Source: Vandiemenella viatica
Taxonomy: Eukaryota > Arthropoda > Insecta > Orthoptera > Morabidae
DNA length: 64,000 bases
Reading direction: 5' to 3'
Assembly: GCA_031002005.1 (NCBI GenBank)
Contig: CM061919.1
Coordinates: 174,451,121-174,515,120 of the forward strand
Shown here: positions 23,628-34,718 of the stretch, piece by piece
Position numbering within the stretch: position 1 is the stretch's first letter
Layout of the letters: each line of letters starts with the position of its first letter
The notes under the pieces: model-generated
The model's database searches: none
Seen by the model: only the letters and a program-made list of their open reading frames with translations
Told to the model about the DNA's origin: nothing
Made by a program: the position numbers and the translations under genes

Positions 23628-24795
23628 TAAGGTGTGGTTGTAACAGATGTCATCTTTCAGCATGCTGATGCAGATGTTCAGTGCTTGACATCCGCGGATG
23701 CGGATGTTTTACGGAAGCGGAGGTGTAAAATAAATTTATTATTACTTAGATATTAATATTTTATCAAAAATAAATTTAAAATAAAAATAGGTATATATTT
23801 TATCCCAAATTCTATCTATTTTCATAAGTAAAGTTTATTTCTATATAATACTGGCATTTTGATTTATTTTTGCCTCATTTTTCAACAAAAAAAAAACGTG
23901 TGATGATTACAAGCGAATTAAATTATTTACATAACTACACTCGCGTCTAACAACCAATTAGAGGCTTGAAAGGATCGGGGCAAAGAACGGGAAGGAATTC
24001 AGCCATGGCCTTTCAAAGCAAGCATTTGCCTGGAGGGATTTGTGGAATCCATGGAAAATTTGGATGCTCGGACGGGAATTCGAACCCGCATCCTCCCGAA
24101 TGCGAGGCCAGAGAGTTAACACTCACCCACCACGTTGGATTCCGTGCTCGCCATTTGCCTTCCCACCGCTCTAGTGGCGCAATCACAGTATAATTTGTAG
24201 GATACGATGACCCGATTTTCGATGAAGAACTCTTGATGGGCATTGAAAGGGGTTGCAGGACTACATTTAAGACGCGTTGAACTCCCAGGAAACCAAAAAG
24301 GGTCCTTGCTGTCCAATATTGGAGGAAGCTATTGGACGAAACATCCTGCGATTGTGCGATAATGACTAATGGTGCGCCGCGATTAAGTATGAGAGCAAAG
24401 GAATGCTTGGAACATTTTGTTGGACCCCTTCTATCAGCGTGAATGGGTGAGCGCATCCAAATTGCTCTACACGGATGTCCTTTAGGTTGGGGGGGGGGGG
24501 TGAATAGGCCGCTTTTCTTTACATGCAAGTTCAAAAATGTAAATTTGCCGCTTTGATAATAACACCATTCAGTTTATTGTTACTTTTATTGCAAGATCGT
24601 CGGAAAAAAACAATCACTTTGCTGTTAGCCAAGCGACGATGGGCAGAATCACGTATGAAGAGAAAACAATGATGCATATTGCAATGTAAACAAAACTTCA
24701 GCTATACATCCGCATTAAAAATTGTGGATGCTGATGCGGATGCGAAATCGGATGGGGGATTTCATGCGAAAGTTCCGCACTTGCGGATGCGGATA
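23628..24795. mobile_element. Non-autonomous DNA element, copy 1 (related to 33873-35705)
   Basis: Shares long blocks with the element at 33873: a GCGGATGCGGATG-rich left subterminal region, AATATTTTATCAAAAA, CGAATTAAATTATTTA, GTGCGCCGCG, GGAACATTTTGTT, AGCGTGAATGGGTGAGCG and the right subterminal GATGCGGATGCG block. A SINE is inserted at about 23958-24147, absent from the other copy. The extreme termini here are eroded. Confidence 0.65.
23958..24147 (-). repeat. tRNA-derived SINE inserted in element copy 1
   Basis: Minus-strand copy with a well preserved B box (GGGAATTCGAACCCGC), GAATGCGAGGCCAGAG and CACCCACCACG. The A tail is lost. Confidence 0.8.
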
Positions 24796-25870
24796 TTCCG
24801 AAAAATTTCGTTCTTAAGATATTATGTGACAAAAGCAGAGGACCTTCATCTTTAATATGATAGCTCAACGGTTCCCATTTTATTATTTATTTTTTTGGCC
24901 ACGGAACCCTGACTGATCTTTTTTTTTTGACGGATCCCCATTTTTATAATAAAAAGAAATGGTTTTACCTTGTAGTTTGAATATTTTATATTTTACTTGA
25001 AAAGAAGGAATAAATTATAAATGAAAAACAATTATTATTAGCATTATAAAACATTTATCGTAAAAGATAATACAAGGTAAGTATTTAGTGTGAAGAATTA
25101 AATTTTTTCACATGTTTATTCATAATAGGACTAGAATTAGGCTTAATGTCTGACAAGATCTGGAGCTGCATCCTGTCTGTTCTTGTTTTTGGTGTAAGCA
25201 TAAGCTGAAAAACCAATTTTGCATTGGTAAGTCGTCACAAACGGAAGCAGAACCATGATAGCCTTCTCACGGTGAACGTTTTATTTAATTCTCGGACGGA
25301 AAACAGAACCCCTGAGACCCTTCCACAGAACCCAGGGTTCCGCGGACCACCTATTAGTGACCGCTTGTGATAGCTCATTTATCTAGTTCAGTTAGTTACC
25401 AAGGGAGATTAACAGTTCGTGACAGAGACATACGTTCTGGAAATAATAATAATTTTGCACTTTAAGAGTCGAATTCGGAAAAAATTCCTGTCTTAAAATA
25501 TGATATGATGATTTAGGAGATCTTATTATTTAAAACGATACATAATTGATCTATATCGGTTAGATCTCAAAGGAGATAAATGACTCGTGACACAAAAATG
25601 TGTTGTAGAAATATTGATACTTTTTCCCTTTAAGGGTCGAATTCCGAAAAATTCCTTTCTTAAAATATGATTTGACCGAAGCGGAAACCTTAATCTCTAC
25701 AGTAATACCTCATTTCTCGATTTCGATTAGATATCAAGGGAAATAAATAGCTCCTGTCAAAAAAAAAATGCATGATCAAAGTGGAGACCTTAAGCTTTAA
25801 AATGATACCTCATTCATACATTTTGGTTAGTTATAAGAGTGATACTGGCTTGTGACTAAAAAAATACCTT
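24796..25870. repeat. Diverged ~167-bp tandem repeat interrupted by a MITE
   Basis: Copies begin at about 25391, 25559, 25725 and 25826 (spacing 168, 166 and 101), each carrying GTTAGNTMYCAAGGGAGATA-like text, a GTCGAATTC block, TTCTTAAAATATGAT and GATACCTCATT. A partial copy at 24796-24865 is separated from the rest by the MITE at 24866-25367. Confidence 0.65.
24866..25367. mobile_element. hAT-type MITE with perfect 8-bp target duplication
   Basis: Ends CAACGGTTCCCA and CAAGCGGTCACT (inverted) are of the hAT type, and the octamer TGATAGCT flanks both sides exactly (24858-24865 and 25368-25375). Subterminal GGAACCC text is also mirrored. At 502 bp it has no transposase frame. Confidence 0.85.
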
Positions 25871-27389
25871 ATAGAAATAATATATTATACTCATATAATA
25901 AAGAAAATAACTGGATACTAATTAGACGTACTCTTAATCTGATCTTCGCCTCTGGTTGCTTTTTTCGTGTGAAATACGCTACGACGTTCCGTGGTTCGGA
26001 CTGCACGTAAACTGCAGGATAACCGTGTTAAGTTAACGACGAAAAGAGGCACATACGCGGCAAATCGAAAACTCTTTCACTTGGCGGTCAAACCCTTCGG
26101 TGATATCTCGATCAATAATGGAAAAAAAATATTTTATTAGAATGTATAGAAAAGTTGTGGATAAATACCAAACATGCATGGAGTGAGAGCATATGACATT
26201 GTTTACAATGATCTGTCCGTCTGATGCGAAGAAAAAACGTAGCGACCATGCAGGGTTCTTCGAAGAAGTAGATCCGAATTGTCTCGAATCCAATTTCATG
26301 CTCTTCCTTCTTTCATCTTCATTTACATAACACACCAAACTTTACAACACTCGTCACAATAGTTTCGACACGTGCAACACTCAAAATACAAAGCAAAAAA
26401 AAATACAGGATAGTGGTTTAGAATACTAGTTTAGAATAACTCTCCTAAGACTTTTTTCACTACATTTATGTACGTACTTCTGCGGTTACGTAAGTCATCT
26501 GAATAGTCAGTTACTGAAAATGCTTGGTTCAGAAAGTTAGCAAACAGTTCCATTACATGGTCAGTATCTATATAAAAAAAAGCAATATCTCAGGAAAATG
26601 ACCTGAATATTACATATTCTTTATCAGTCAAGGAATGTATTCCTGGTTGCTTCCTTAGAAAAGACTACAAACCCTGTCATTGGATTAAATGGAAAAAACG
26701 CGAGATATTATTCACATTCTCATTCAATTCCACTGAATTACAGTTATAACAATGGCAAATATGTTTGTAGATTTTTACTGTTTGAGCCATCGAGCCTAAG
26801 TTCAATGTTAAAAAGAATCGGCATCTTCTTGATAAAAGATTGTATCCTTGTAAATCTGGTGTTTCAATTGAAGGAAGGGCAGCCCAAGATAGAATTTTCA
26901 CGCCGCTATTTAATTTCGGAAAAAAACATTATCGATCGTTCAGAAATACACTTCTCGGAAGACATGTTTTCTAATCTCCTATTATTTGAGCAGACTCAGC
27001 GTAGAAGAGCTAAAACTATATTACGTAGACTGTGGTACAAACTTTGTTTCACGCGAGTAATGACTGAATACGTAAAATAAAGAAGCTATCTTCCTCGAAT
27101 TTCATTTTTTGTAACATCCTTTATTTTTAAACTAACATCATAACCAAATTCAATTCTATTAGCGTGGCTATGTTATCGATATAGAGAGGATAGTTTAAAG
27201 ACATAATATAGTTTACCATCGAATAGTTAGTACAAGAGACTGTATACTGCAATATGAGCACAGTCATTTATCTCCCTCTCCGCAGACCCATTTTTGGTTC
27301 TGTAGTTGTCGGACTTTCAGACTTCTTTCTTCAGACCAGGTGGTCTTGGTCTTCATTCATCGTTCCTGGAACTTCTTGATCTATAAATA
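25871..27389. other. Intergenic sequence, no supported gene
   Basis: TTCCGTGGTTCGGACTGCAC near 25988 echoes the second SINE family at 5165. Frames up to about 100 residues show no motifs. Confidence 0.35.
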
Positions 27390-28439
27390 CACTGAAGAAC
27401 CAAAGAAACTGGTATAGGAATGCTTATGCAAACACAGAGATATGTAAGCACTCAGATTACGATGCAGTGGTCGGCAACGGCCTATATAAGACAACAGCTG
27501 TCTGACGCAGGCGTTAGACCGGTTACTACTGCTAAAATGGCAGTTTATCACTATTTAAGTCAGTTTGAACGTGGTGTTATAGTCGCCGCACGAGAGATGG
27601 ACACAGCATCTCCGAGGTAGCGATGAGGTGGGGAGCATTTCACGATTGCCCCGCGAATATCGGGAATCCAGTAAATCATCAAATCTCCGACATCGCTGCG
27701 GCCGAAAAAACGTCCTGCAAGAACGGGATGACCGACGACTGAAGAGAATCGTTCAACTTGACACAGGTGTAACCCTTCCACAAATTGCTGCGGATTTCAA
27801 TGCTGGGCCATCAACAAGTGTCAACGTGCGAACCATTCAACGAAACGTCGTCGATATGGGCTTTCCGAGCCAACGGCCAATCGTATACCCTTGCTAAGTG
27901 CACGACACAAAGCTTTACGCCTCCCCTGGATCCGTCAACTTCGACATTGGACTGTTGATGACTGGAAACATGTTGCCTGGTCTGCAAGTCTCGTTTCCAA
28001 TTGTATCGAGTGGATGGACGTGTACAGATATGGAGACAACTTCATGAATTCATGGACTCTGCATATCAGCAGGGGACTGTTCAAGCTGGTGGAGGCTCTG
28101 TAATGGCGTGGGTCGTGTACAGTTGGAGTGACATGGGATCCCTGATACGACTCTGACAGGTGACACGTACGTACGCATCCTGGCTGAACACCTGCATCCA
28201 TTCATGTCCATTGTGAATTCCGACGGACTTGGGGCAATTCCAGCAGAACAATGCGACACCCCATAAGTCCAGAATTGCTACAGAGTGGCTCCAGGAATAC
28301 TCTTCTGAGTTTAAACACCTCCGCTGGCCACCAGACTCCCCAGACATTAACATTATTGAGCATATCTGGGATGCCTTGTAACGTGCCGTTCAGAAGAGAC
28401 TTCCACCCCCTTATACTCTTATGGATTTATGGATAGCCT
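27390..28439 (+). mobile_element. Tc1-like transposon, 3'-truncated
   Basis: Starts with CACTGAAGAACCAAAGAAAC directly after TA (27388-27389), which is the kind of terminus seen in Tc1-like elements. The transposase remnant follows on the plus strand. The match stops at about 28439 just before the 3' terminal repeat would be expected, where a minus-strand LINE ends. Confidence 0.8.
27537..28437 (+). pseudogene. Tc1-like transposase, frameshifted and catalytically dead
   Basis: Tc1-family transposases are DDE enzymes that move elements by cut-and-paste at TA. Visible in shifting frames are LSQFERGVIV, NLRHRCGRK, ERDDRRLKRIVQ, LPQIAADFNAGPSTS (helix-turn-helix region) and WTVDDWKHVAWS. The segment after AWS at 27981-27993 has lost a base, destroying the first catalytic Asp-Glu context. 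The second catalytic site reads QQNNATPH, with AAC at 28247-28249 where the family has GAC. The final Glu in NIIEHIWDAL survives (GAG at 28358-28360). Several frameshifts and a stop are present, so this is a relic. Family assignment is firm. Confidence 0.88.
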
Positions 28440-29260
28440 CTAAAATCTTAATAATAGCAATAAACATGCTTTATTATTATTAATTTTAATTGCAATGGAG
28501 CTAACGCCCTGGTGGCAATTCCCCTGATCATCTAATGTCCCCTTTTTATTTTCTTAAAAATATCTTTTATTATTGAAGTGCTAAATTCTTCCCCCATTTA
28601 CTTTTCGACCCAGAAATTTTAATTTTAAATTCCTTATGCGTTTTTGGTAAATTATTCATCACTTGGTAATTTCTTGCAATCCCTGACACCCTTACCAACA
28701 AAAGAAATTTTTTCCACTCCCTTAAGCATGAAATCGAGAGCCAGCTTGTGGCCATGGTCATCTTTCCTTTTCCATACACTATTCCTAATTCTTTGACCAA
28801 TATCCCTCTAAGCCCCATCAACAACATATGCATTGTACATTCCCATCAATCTCTTCACCCTCCTCCTTTCCTCCAATGACCCCCAATCCAGTTCCTTTAT
28901 CATATCAGTTACTGATTGGGTCCTGCGATAATTTCCACAAACAAATCTAGTTGCTCTTTTTTGCACACCCTCCAACTCCTGTATTTGGTAGCCAAAATGT
29001 GGGCCACAAACTTAAGCACCATATTCAATCAATGGTCTGACCAAAATTTTGTAACCCAGTTCCCTAACTTCTCTGGTACATCCTCTCATCATGCTCTCTA
29101 GTAAATGAAGGATCTTGTAATCTTTTCCTACCACCTACCCAATGAGTTCTGCCCAGTTTGTAATCAAACCTTATGCCAAGATATTACATTTGGGATGACC
29201 TCAGCAAACCACCAAAGTCACCCTTTACAGAGATCACCAACGCATGAGAAATCGGGTATG
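28440..29260 (-). pseudogene. CR1-like LINE 3' fragment
   Basis: Minus-strand translation in broken frames gives REVRELGYKILVRPLIEYGA, then HFGYQIQELEGVQKRATRF, SVTDMIKELDWGSLEERRR and LMGMYNAYVVDGA. The RPLIEYGA / VQKRATRF / LGW-like LDWGSLEERRR series is the post-catalytic region of CR1-group reverse transcriptases. It resembles the element at 20649 in layout but differs in sequence, so it is a separate family. Stops interrupt it, for example within the VCGPHF and VVDGA segments. Its 3' end, rich in AAT/TTA, abuts the truncated Tc1 element. Confidence 0.75.
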
Positions 29261-29344
29261 GCATAAAACATCACTTCTGTAGATATATATATCTCGAACA
29301 GAAATCAAATTCGCACATTTGTATCACTTTTGAAAAAGAGTACC

Positions 29345-29583
29345 TTTTTTTCTTTTTTGCTTATGTCTTTTCACCTCATCGATGTCTAGATCGTTAGAGG
29401 CGGGAAAAGGCTGGGGGCAAGGAACTGGAAGGAATTTGGCCATAGCGTTTTGAAGAAACCGTCCGGCATTTACCGATTTGGTAAACCACTGAAAATCCAG
29501 GTATAGGGGAGCGGACAGGGATTCGAAGCCACGTCCTCTCAAATGCGAGGCCAGAAAGTTATTGCTCACCCTTCCCGCTCGGT
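29345..29583 (-). repeat. tRNA-derived SINE
   Basis: T-rich start, then TTAGAGGCGGGAAAAGGCTG, TGGCCATAGCG, CCGTCCGGCATTTACC, GGGATTCGAAGCCACG (B box) and GAATGCGAGG-type head to about 29583. Confidence 0.8.
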
Positions 29584-31698
29584 AATGGAGAGCAATGTTG
29601 ATCAGCAGGGTAACAGCAGAATCCGCAGTTGGCTAACTAAGACTGTTTTCATGTTTATCTCTCTTGTCCATCCCTCCTCTCTCTCTTTACATGTCTGTAT
29701 ATTTTTACGGTTGTTTCGATGTAGTTGTTTCGAATTAACCAACAATTTGCTGCGAGTTGTGATCGGACGCACCGTATTCAGGGCAGCTATACCAAACAAC
29801 GGTGTCCAGCCAATCAGAGCTACGGGCCGAGATCAAAGTGTAGTTCGGAGAGATCGAGACGCCGATGGCGCCCAGCGATCGGACTCGATCTGCATTCTGA
29901 TCTGGTCGTCGAGCGTTTGAGTCAGCCGACAGGTGTGTGCTGCGAATACGGTCAGCAAGGCTACTGCTGGGAAGCCGGTTACTGTACAAGAATCCATTAC
30001 ACTAACGCTCATAAAGAAGATTTTACTCATTGTTGTTCAGAATCTCATAACTCAAATATCTCAAAAGTTACTTCAACGAGACATTTGTGAATAGTTTATC
30101 AATGTAACAAATATTAATTCTGCGTAGGATTTCGCGGGCGATTTTGGAGTTACCGTAGCTTTCTGGGTGCTGGTGTCTCCATCGCACGTTTTATCCAATG
30201 TTTTTGAATCACATTCTGACGTCCATACCTAACACAGGTAGTGCAGTGTCTCTTTTTCTCCCCTTAAAGTAAGTGTAATTGTGAACTCATTAGAGTAAAT
30301 TTACAGTTGTCGGTTTTATATACAGTCTCTGTCTGATTAGATTTCTAATTTAAATTTATAACTGTTTCTCAGTTTCTTATATTGTAGAAAGTGCTTTCGT
30401 AGAATCTTTTAGTCTGTTGCATGAGTAGCATTAGCATTCCCTCTATTAACTACCATTAAGTGAATCTGTATGTTCCTTGTTGCCGTTTCAGAAAATCATT
30501 CATAAACTTGCCGAAATTTTTAATAGGGTTTTTTTTAACAAAATTCAGTTCTCTCCCCTACACAGTTCCTGCGCGAAAAAAAAAAAAAGAATTCTGGTAA
30601 AAATAAAATTTTATTCTCTCCTATCAGGATTGACAGAACTGATAAAGATAGATGATGATACTAATACACGGACGCTATAACGAAAATAAACACCCAAAAA
30701 TTGATGGTAAATGATTGCTTCTGTAAATAGGAAAGTCTTCGCATTACAGCACATTTAAACTTATTCAAATTCAGAAATATTGATGGTGGATTTTTCAATC
30801 TTATTCCATGTATCCCTACTGAGGAAAAATCTCTGGGATATCAAACATGTCATGGTTAATACAGTTACTTACAATATGAGTAATCATCATAAAAAAAATA
30901 TTTGCAAAGACAAAAAAAGTCAAAAATAAACATTAGTTTTTACAACTGAGTTTTGCAAAAGGTATTTCGAAACAAGAACAACAATTTTTAAAATCGCGAT
31001 TTCCTTAAAAAGTAGTTGAATCCAATGAAGCGCTTAGACTGCTACATTTTGGAATGTTGCATGCGATGTTTGCTACAGTATTATGTTGACAACGTTATCT
31101 AATCATAAATGTTGCATCAATAACCACCCGTACATGAACCTTTCAGAGGATATGATGTATTATTCCACCTCAGAAAAGTTATAAGACACTGTGTTAACTT
31201 TCTACCAGCTAACTACACATCTTAGTTTGAGCTTAACCAGTAGACAGATTTTCTTTATAAAAGCGAGCAAATATTGAGACTAATGACTGTTTCATCATTC
31301 ACTTCTTGCCTGATTTTCAGTAGTGTCTTCTTTCTTCCATCCATTCCTGACAGTGTTTTCTGCCACCTTGTATAAAAAGTTCTAGACCAAAGGCGGCGAT
31401 GCATATTACGAAATGTGAAATTTGGGGGCCATCATTCTCCAGTCACAAACAAAATTTTTACCTAGACTTTCTGTTAATTTGTCCTCCTGGTCGAGGTAGA
31501 CAGCTTTTCTGACAGTGTACTACATTCTACTAACTGATACCTCGTAAAATCGCAATGGTGAAATTATCGCTATTGGGCAACAAAAGCTTGTATTTTGTTA
31601 TACAGAATCTGTAACATCATTTCAGAAAAGCATTATGTGGTATATGAATTATTCAATTATCTTTAGCGGCAGTATCTCGGAAAAGAGATTCCGGGTTA
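29584..31698. other. Intergenic sequence, no supported gene
   Basis: 29735-29990 is GC-richer and open in several frames, including a 121-residue plus frame, but no motif is recognised. The rest is AT-rich with A runs at about 30579-30590 and 30892. Confidence 0.35.
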
Positions 31699-31965
31699 AT
31701 TTTTTTACTTATGGCTGAACGCTTCGTCAAGATCGAGTTCATTAGAGGCGGGATAGAACTGGGGACAAGGAACGGGAAGGAATTCGGCCATAGGCTTTTG
31801 GAGTAAGCATCCCGGCATTCGCCTGGAGTGATCTGGGGAAACCCAAATCTGGATGCCCGGACGAGGATTCGAACCGGCGTTCTCAGATTCTATTCCGGGG
31901 AACCACAAGTGTTCTCGAATCTTTGGAGACGAAGCCAAATACTTACCAGCCCAGTCAGTCTTAAA
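31699..31965 (-). repeat. tRNA-derived SINE
   Basis: Clear from T-rich 3' end through TTAGAGGCGGGATAG, GGAATTCGGCCATAGG, CATCCCGGCATTCGCC, CAAATCTGGATGCCCGG and GAGGATTCGAACCGGC. The head beyond 31880 is rearranged or diverged. Confidence 0.8.
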
Positions 31966-32437
31966 ACTGTAACGGAAGGACGTGGATGAGGAGCTAACTG
32001 GTCGCAGTTGCTATTAAATTTAAGTCACGAAGGCAGTCACTTAAAAATTAGCTACGGGATTTCTAAGTAACATAGTAAGGAGACAAGTATTCAAGCTCTT
32101 TGAAATTTAGTAAAAACGTGTCGTCAGGTAGAAAGAAAGAGAATGCGCCTGATCTTTGATTCAAAATTATGATGCAAGAAATAATTTTGTTTGTACGAAA
32201 TGCATTACGATCAATCTTCTTCGACGAAGTTGCGAATCTGAAAAAAAAAAACTTCCTTGGCGTTACTGTTCATCATTACTGGTTTTCTGCTATTCAACAG
32301 GTCCATTCACAGCGACTGCCTTCCATCCATGCCTCCCTTTGCTCCGCCAATCTTTTCCCTCAGTATTTTCCTTTTATCATAATGTCATCAAGCATTTTCT
32401 TTCTTAGTTGACCTCTTCTTTTCCCAGCAGGGTGGTT
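31966..32437. other. Intergenic sequence, no supported gene
   Basis: May include the 3' untranslated region of the following minus-strand LINE; nothing else seen. Confidence 0.35.
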
Positions 32438-33250
32438 TTAAGCAGGCACTCTTTTCCTCAACACATGACCAATCCAGTTCCTTTTTCTATTCCTTATAGT
32501 TTTTAAAGGGGACCATTGCTCTGCTACTCGTATCAGTACCTCATCATTCCTTACTTTATGTTTCCAACTTATTCTCTCCATCGTCCTCCATATCCATATC
32601 TCGAAAGCTTCCAACCTCTTTACGTCTTCTTTGCGTAGCGTCCATGTTTCCGCTCCATATAGTCTTACACCCCATACAAAACATTCAACTAGTTTTTTCC
32701 TCAGCTTTTTATCCAGCCTTCCGCATAATAAGCTTTTCTTTCTATTTAAAGCTTTCTTTGCCATTGCGATTCTAGCTTTCACTCCTTCTTGCAACTCATA
32801 TCACCACACACAATACTCCAAAGATATTTGAATGACTGCACTTGTTCAATTGTTTCTTCTTATAGCTTTATTATCATTTCTTTCTGACTCCTACCCACCA
32901 TCATTCATTTAGTTTTTTTTCCCTATTGATTCTCATTACGAATTCCTTACACCCTTTGTGGAAAACTTCTAACATTCTTCTGAGTATCCATATCATCAGC
33001 AAACCTGATGCAACTAATCCTATATCTACCCAAGCATACATCTCCTTTATCTCTTAAACTTCTTAGTATAATTTTCTCAAAATATATGTTAAATAATATG
33101 AGTGACAGACAACATCCCTCTCTTACACCTCTTCCAATCTTTCCCTCTTCTGTAAGATCATTACCCACTCTCACTCCTTGTTCGATGTATAATCTACTTA
33201 TTACTGTTAATACATTTTTTTTCCATCCACGAAATTATAAATCCCAAGCA
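32438..33250 (-). pseudogene. Non-LTR retrotransposon reverse transcriptase, palm to C-terminus, decayed
   Basis: On the minus strand, 33174-32947 encodes RVGNDLTEEGKIGRGVREG, CCLSLILFNIYFEKII and IRFADD (catalytic FADD, codons at about 33003-32992), the core of a reverse transcriptase palm. The text after FADDM has a deletion. After a gap with stops, 32794-32438 gives GVKARIAMAKKALNRKK, LYGAETWTLRKEDVKRLEAF, IWIWRTMERISWKHKV and RKRNWIGHVLRK, a C-terminal signature very common in insect LINEs of an RTE- or L1-like type. Together they are one element with frameshifts. The clade label is tentative; the LINE identity is not. Confidence 0.85.
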
Positions 33251-33287
33251 CTCCCGTTTTTGTTGCTTTTTGTGTGGTTCTTCAAGA

Positions 33288-33510
33288 TTTTTTTTTCTCT
33301 AAGGTCTTTAGAGGCGGGATGGGACTGAGGACAAGAAACGGGGAAGGAATTCGGACATGGCCTTTTGAAGGAAGCATCCCGGCGTTCACCTGGAGTGATT
33401 TGGGTAAACCATGCTAAACCCAAATCTGGATGCCCGGACGGGGATTCGAACCCGCGTCCTCCAGAATGCGAGGCCCGAACATTAACCGTTCACCCACCAC
33501 GCTCAGTCAC
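33288..33510 (-). repeat. tRNA-derived SINE
   Basis: Well preserved: TTTAGAGGCGGGATGG, AAGGAATTCGG, GCATCCCGGCGTTCACC, CCAAATCTGGATGCCC, GGGGATTCGAACCCGCG (B box) and CACCCACCACGC at the head. Confidence 0.88.
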
Positions 33511-33529
33511 GCTACTGCCTCAGAGGTTC

Positions 33530-33872
33530 CTATTTAACTCCTGCGTGTGCTTGTAGACTTCCATTTCCCACTTGCATAGCCATTGTGTGACAGCAGTTGT
33601 CTGCTGTGGCTTTTGTGGCTGTGAGTACTGTTTTAGCGCCTCTGCTGTCGCCGGGGAATGTGGATCGTCCGAGGGCCGCTGGGCGGCGGACAGACTCGAG
33701 CGCCGTGCGTGTCGCCGCTATTCAGCGTCGTTTTTTGCCGTCGACTGCGGCTCACGCACTTCCTGCGGCTCCTCCCAGCCACACGCAACACGCAGCACGC
33801 AGCACGCGAACAGCCCACCAGGCGCTGGCCTTGTTCCGACAATCTATACCCGCCGACACGTGCACTAACCAC
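33530..33872. other. CpG-rich block of unknown nature
   Basis: GC- and CpG-rich in an AT-rich neighbourhood, with direct repeats CACGCAACACGCAGCACG near 33781-33805. Open in four frames, as composition predicts. Could be a promoter region, an LTR or part of another element; no TATA box, splice site or protein motif decides it. Confidence 0.3.
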
Positions 33873-34028
33873 CAGCAGGGCTGTAGCGGAAGTCAGCTTT
33901 ACGGATGCGAATGTTTAGTGATTGACATCTGCGGATGCGGCTGCTTTGCGGAAGCGGAAGCAGATGTGTAAAAATAAATGTAAAATATCTGGATATTGTG
34001 GTCCATTTCATCAGTTGCGATAGGATCA

Positions 34029-34718
34029 ATTTTATGAATAATTATAACGCCAATGCAATTGAATTTGTTGTTTTATTTTCCGAACGCGGTTCGCTACATT
34101 TGCGAAGCATCTTCAGTGGTTCTGTCTGTGGGTATTTATACATACAATTACATTTGTTCTATTTTACAATTTAAACATGAAAATTGTGGTAAATACAGAT
34201 TTAAGCTTACTGACATTTATAAACACAACCATCCACCACAGAAAGACACAGCCAATGATAATAATACAACAAACACACAAAACTAAGCACGAACACATAT
34301 TTAAAAGTGCTTCACCCACCGAATAAAACAGAAGACAAACGGTAAACAAACCTGCTAATCAGCGATGAACAGTAGGCTAAAAAAAAGTAAGCCATCAGAA
34401 CTCAATGTATTACAGTGCTACGCAAATAATCACAAAGATGCAATCAACATGTGTAATATATACTGCAGCTGCAAACATAACTGATGCTGAAACGCTATAT
34501 AATTATAAACATATGTGACCAAAGAAAAATGTAAGTAAGCTTAAATCTGTATATACCACAATTTCCATGTGTAAATTGTAAAATAGAACAGATGTAATTA
34601 TATGTATAAATACCCACAGACAGAACTGCTGAAGATGCTTCGCAAATGAAGCGAAACGCATTCGGAAAAATAAAACAACACTTTCAATTGCATTGGCGTT
34701 ACAATTATTCATAAAAAA
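34029..34718. mobile_element. Inverted-repeat element (Penelope-like termini candidate)
   Basis: The left arm at about 34029-34220, from TATGAATAATTATAACGCC through CATCTTCAGTGGTTCTGTC to TTTAAGCTTAC, is repeated in reverse complement at about 34525-34718. The ~300-bp spacer has no open frame. Both arms carry a CTGAAGA...GAAAC core, intact in the right arm. Inverted terminal copies carrying such cores are a known feature of Penelope-like retroelements, but no reverse transcriptase is present, so a simple fold-back transposon is an alternative. Confidence 0.6.
34629..34657 (+). ncRNA. Hammerhead-ribozyme-like core
   Basis: CTGAAGA (34629-34635), one extra T, a perfect 5-bp stem GCTTC/GAAGC with loop GCAAAT, then GAAAC (34653-34657). 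CUGANGA, stem II and GAAA is the conserved hammerhead core. The extra T beside stem II and the absence of an obvious strong stem I are departures from the consensus, so activity is doubtful. The matching left-arm core at 34116-34088 (minus) has GAACC instead of GAAAC and a mismatch in the stem. Confidence 0.4.

Noticed and set aside
33597..33971. 124-residue frame in the CpG-rich block
   Set aside because: Frames are open on both strands, the composition explains it, and it runs into a transposon terminus.
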